Of a stretch of 6,292 nucleotides of DNA, positions 4,978-6,292 are shown in pieces (the stretch's first letter is position 1; every line of letters starts with the position of its first letter). The stretch is from Desulfarculus sp. (GTDB lineage: Bacteria; Desulfobacterota; Desulfarculia; Desulfarculales; Desulfarculaceae): contig JAIUYB010000144.1 in assembly GCA_020216625.1 (NCBI GenBank), forward strand, positions 1 to 6,292. The letters are read 5' to 3'. Below the pieces are notes generated by a model. The model made no database searches. It was not told where the DNA came from and was given only the letters and a program-made list of their open reading frames with translations. Made by a program: the position numbers and the translations under genes.

Positions 4978-6292
4978 ATGCCGCCAGCCGCCAAAGGCCG
5001 GGTGATCATCATCGGGGGGGGCCTGGCCGGAGTCACCGCCGCCCTGGCCGCCCTGGACCGTGGGGTTCCGGTCCTGCTCCTGGACCGGGGCGGCTTGGGG
5101 CTGGGCACCAACTCGGCCCTGGCCAACGGCGTTTTCGCCGCCCCCACCCCATGGCACGATCCGCGGCAATATCAAGAAGTCACCTTTGAGACAGGCAAGC
5201 GGCTCAACCGGCCGGCCCTGGTGGCGGCGGCCGCCGCCCAGGCCGCCGAGGCCTTCGCGTTTCTGCGCCCCCACGGTCTGGACCTGATTCCGGGCGATAA
5301 CACCTACAGCTACAACTCCCCCCGACCCGACGTTTTCCGGGGAGCGGAGATGATGCGCGCCCTGGCGGCCTCCCTGCGCGGCCGGGCGGGCTTCACCTTC
5401 CAGGGTGGTTTCCAAGCCCGGGAGCTGGTGGTGCGCGACGGCCGGGTGACGGGGGTGCGCGGTTGGGATCGCTTCGGCCGTCTCCTGGAGTTCTCCGCCT
5501 CGGCGGTGGTCTTGGCCAGCGGCGGGGCGGCGGCGGTCTACGCCCGCAACGACAACCAGAAGTCGTCCCTGGGCCAAGGCTGGTTGCTGGCGGCCCGGGC
5601 CGGCCTTCCCCTGTGGGATCTGGAGTTCGTGCAGTTCTACCCCCTGGTGCTGGACCAGCCCGGACTGCCCCGGGTGATGCTCTATCCGTCCTATCCCCCG
5701 CAAGCGCGCCTGCTCGACTCCCAGGGCCGCGACCTTGCCACCGCCCACGGCCTGGGCGACCTGAACCAAGCCATCCAGATGCTGCGCGACGCCTTCGCCA
5801 TCCTGGTGCACCGCGCCGGGCGGGACGGACCAGTCCACCTGGACTACACCGCCGTGCCCGCTGAACTCTGGTCGCGTTATCCCATGGCCCTGATGCGGAC
5901 CTATCGCCACGACTTCCGGCGCCAGCCGGTGCGGGTGGCTCCGGGGGCGCACTTCTGCATGGGTGGGCTGCGCATCGACACCAACGGCCGTAGCGACCTA
6001 CCCGGTCTGCTGGCCTGCGGCGAGGCGGCCTGGGGCCTGCACGGGGCCAATCGCCGGGGCGGCAACGCGCTCACCGAGTGCGTGGTCTTCGGAATGCTGG
6101 CCGGCCGGGAGGCGGCCAACCAGGCCGGTTTATTCCCGGTTAAGGGCGATGAACGGGAGTTGTCTCCCCGACCCAGCGCCGATCCCGCCCCCGGCTCGCC
6201 ATATCGCGCCCTGCTGGAGCGCCTGCGTACCATCGCCTGGCGGCGGGCTGGGCTAGAGCGCGACGCGGCCGGCATCACCGCCGGCCTGACCG
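4978..6292 (+). CDS. FAD-dependent fumarate reductase/succinate dehydrogenase-type flavoprotein, truncated at the window edge
   Basis: An open frame of 438 codons runs from the ATG at 4978 (GAGGAGG at 4967-4973) to the end of the window without a stop. Family members are about 500-570 residues, so perhaps 80-120 are missing. The N-terminal Rossmann motif is I-I-I-G-G-G-L-A-G (G13-G18), with D36 at the end of the second strand for the FAD ribose. T44-N-S-A-L-A-N-G lies where covalent-FAD members carry a histidine, so the flavin is probably non-covalent. A capping domain covers about residues 225-320. Active-site counterparts are H325 (in A-H-F-C-M-G-G), R359 (in G-A-N-R-R-G-G-N) and probably R270 (in L-R-D-A-F-A). 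The usual QFHPT motif reads QFYPL, with Tyr at 221. The enzyme should oxidise or reduce a C-C bond next to a carboxylate. It follows the hydrolase gene by 18 nt in the operon. L-aspartate-oxidase-like or enoate-reductase-like roles are alternatives. There is no signal peptide, so it is cytoplasmic or membrane-associated through partners. Confidence 0.88.
   Translation, partial: MPPAAKGRVIIIGGGLAGVTAALAALDRGVPVLLLDRGGLGLGTNSALANGVFAAPTPWHDPRQYQEVTFETGKRLNRPALVAAAAAQAAEAFAFLRPHGLDLIPGDNTYSYNSPRPDVFRGAEMMRALAASLRGRAGFTFQGGFQARELVVRDGRVTGVRGWDRFGRLLEFSASAVVLASGGAAAVYARNDNQKSSLGQGWLLAARAGLPLWDLEFVQFYPLVLDQPGLPRVMLYPSYPPQARLLDSQGRDLATAHGLGDLNQAIQMLRDAFAILVHRAGRDGPVHLDYTAVPAELWSRYPMALMRTYRHDFRRQPVRVAPGAHFCMGGLRIDTNGRSDLPGLLACGEAAWGLHGANRRGGNALTECVVFGMLAGREAANQAGLFPVKGDERELSPRPSADPAPGSPYRALLERLRTIAWRRAGLERDAAGITAGLT

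Noticed and set aside
4273..5952. Leftward open frame of 559 codons opposite the hydrolase and flavoprotein
   Set aside because: The opposite strand carries two recognisable enzymes with good ribosome binding sites, and this frame has biased composition and no motif.

Overview
The window is GC-rich DNA with long codon-biased genes, good Shine-Dalgarno sites and almost no spacer between genes. This suits a proteobacterium or a sulfate-reducer-like anaerobe of the Desulfobacterota (Desulfarculales-like genomes have this GC level and gene mix). That placement is inferred from composition, from a POR-delta-like ferredoxin end and from a TRAP/flavoprotein locus; no marker gene fixes the lineage.

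Layout. Positions 3-146 (+) are the last 47 codons of a two-[4Fe-4S] ferredoxin domain, most like the delta subunit of a 2-oxoacid:ferredoxin oxidoreductase. Positions 147-305 separate two convergent genes and hold three copies of an AT-rich repeat at 23-24 bp spacing, followed by a perfect 11-bp GC hairpin that may terminate both genes. Positions 306-1028 (-) encode a FadR-type (GntR/FCD) regulator. Positions 1029-1237 are the divergent control region. It contains a near-perfect 32-bp palindrome (1035-1066) beginning 7 nt upstream of the regulator start, then a long structured leader for the rightward operon.

The rightward operon is a TRAP transporter in the order P-Q-M: binding protein 1238-2239, small permease 2312-2797, large permease 2794-4077. 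It is followed by a DUF6282-like metal-dependent hydrolase of the amidohydrolase type (4090-4959) and an FAD-dependent fumarate reductase/succinate dehydrogenase-type flavoprotein that runs off the right edge (4978-6292). A 12-bp perfect hairpin separates dctP from dctQ, and its base touches the dctQ ribosome binding site.

Working model (inference): the binding protein captures an organic acid in the periplasm and the QM permease imports it with a sodium gradient. The hydrolase and the flavoprotein then process it, and the FadR-type regulator senses the acid or a product and controls both directions from the palindrome. The substrate cannot be read from the sequence. The most unusual parts are the pairing of a DUF6282 hydrolase with a divergent flavoprotein (Tyr where the family has a catalytic-pocket His), the long palindrome, and the iteron-like repeats.
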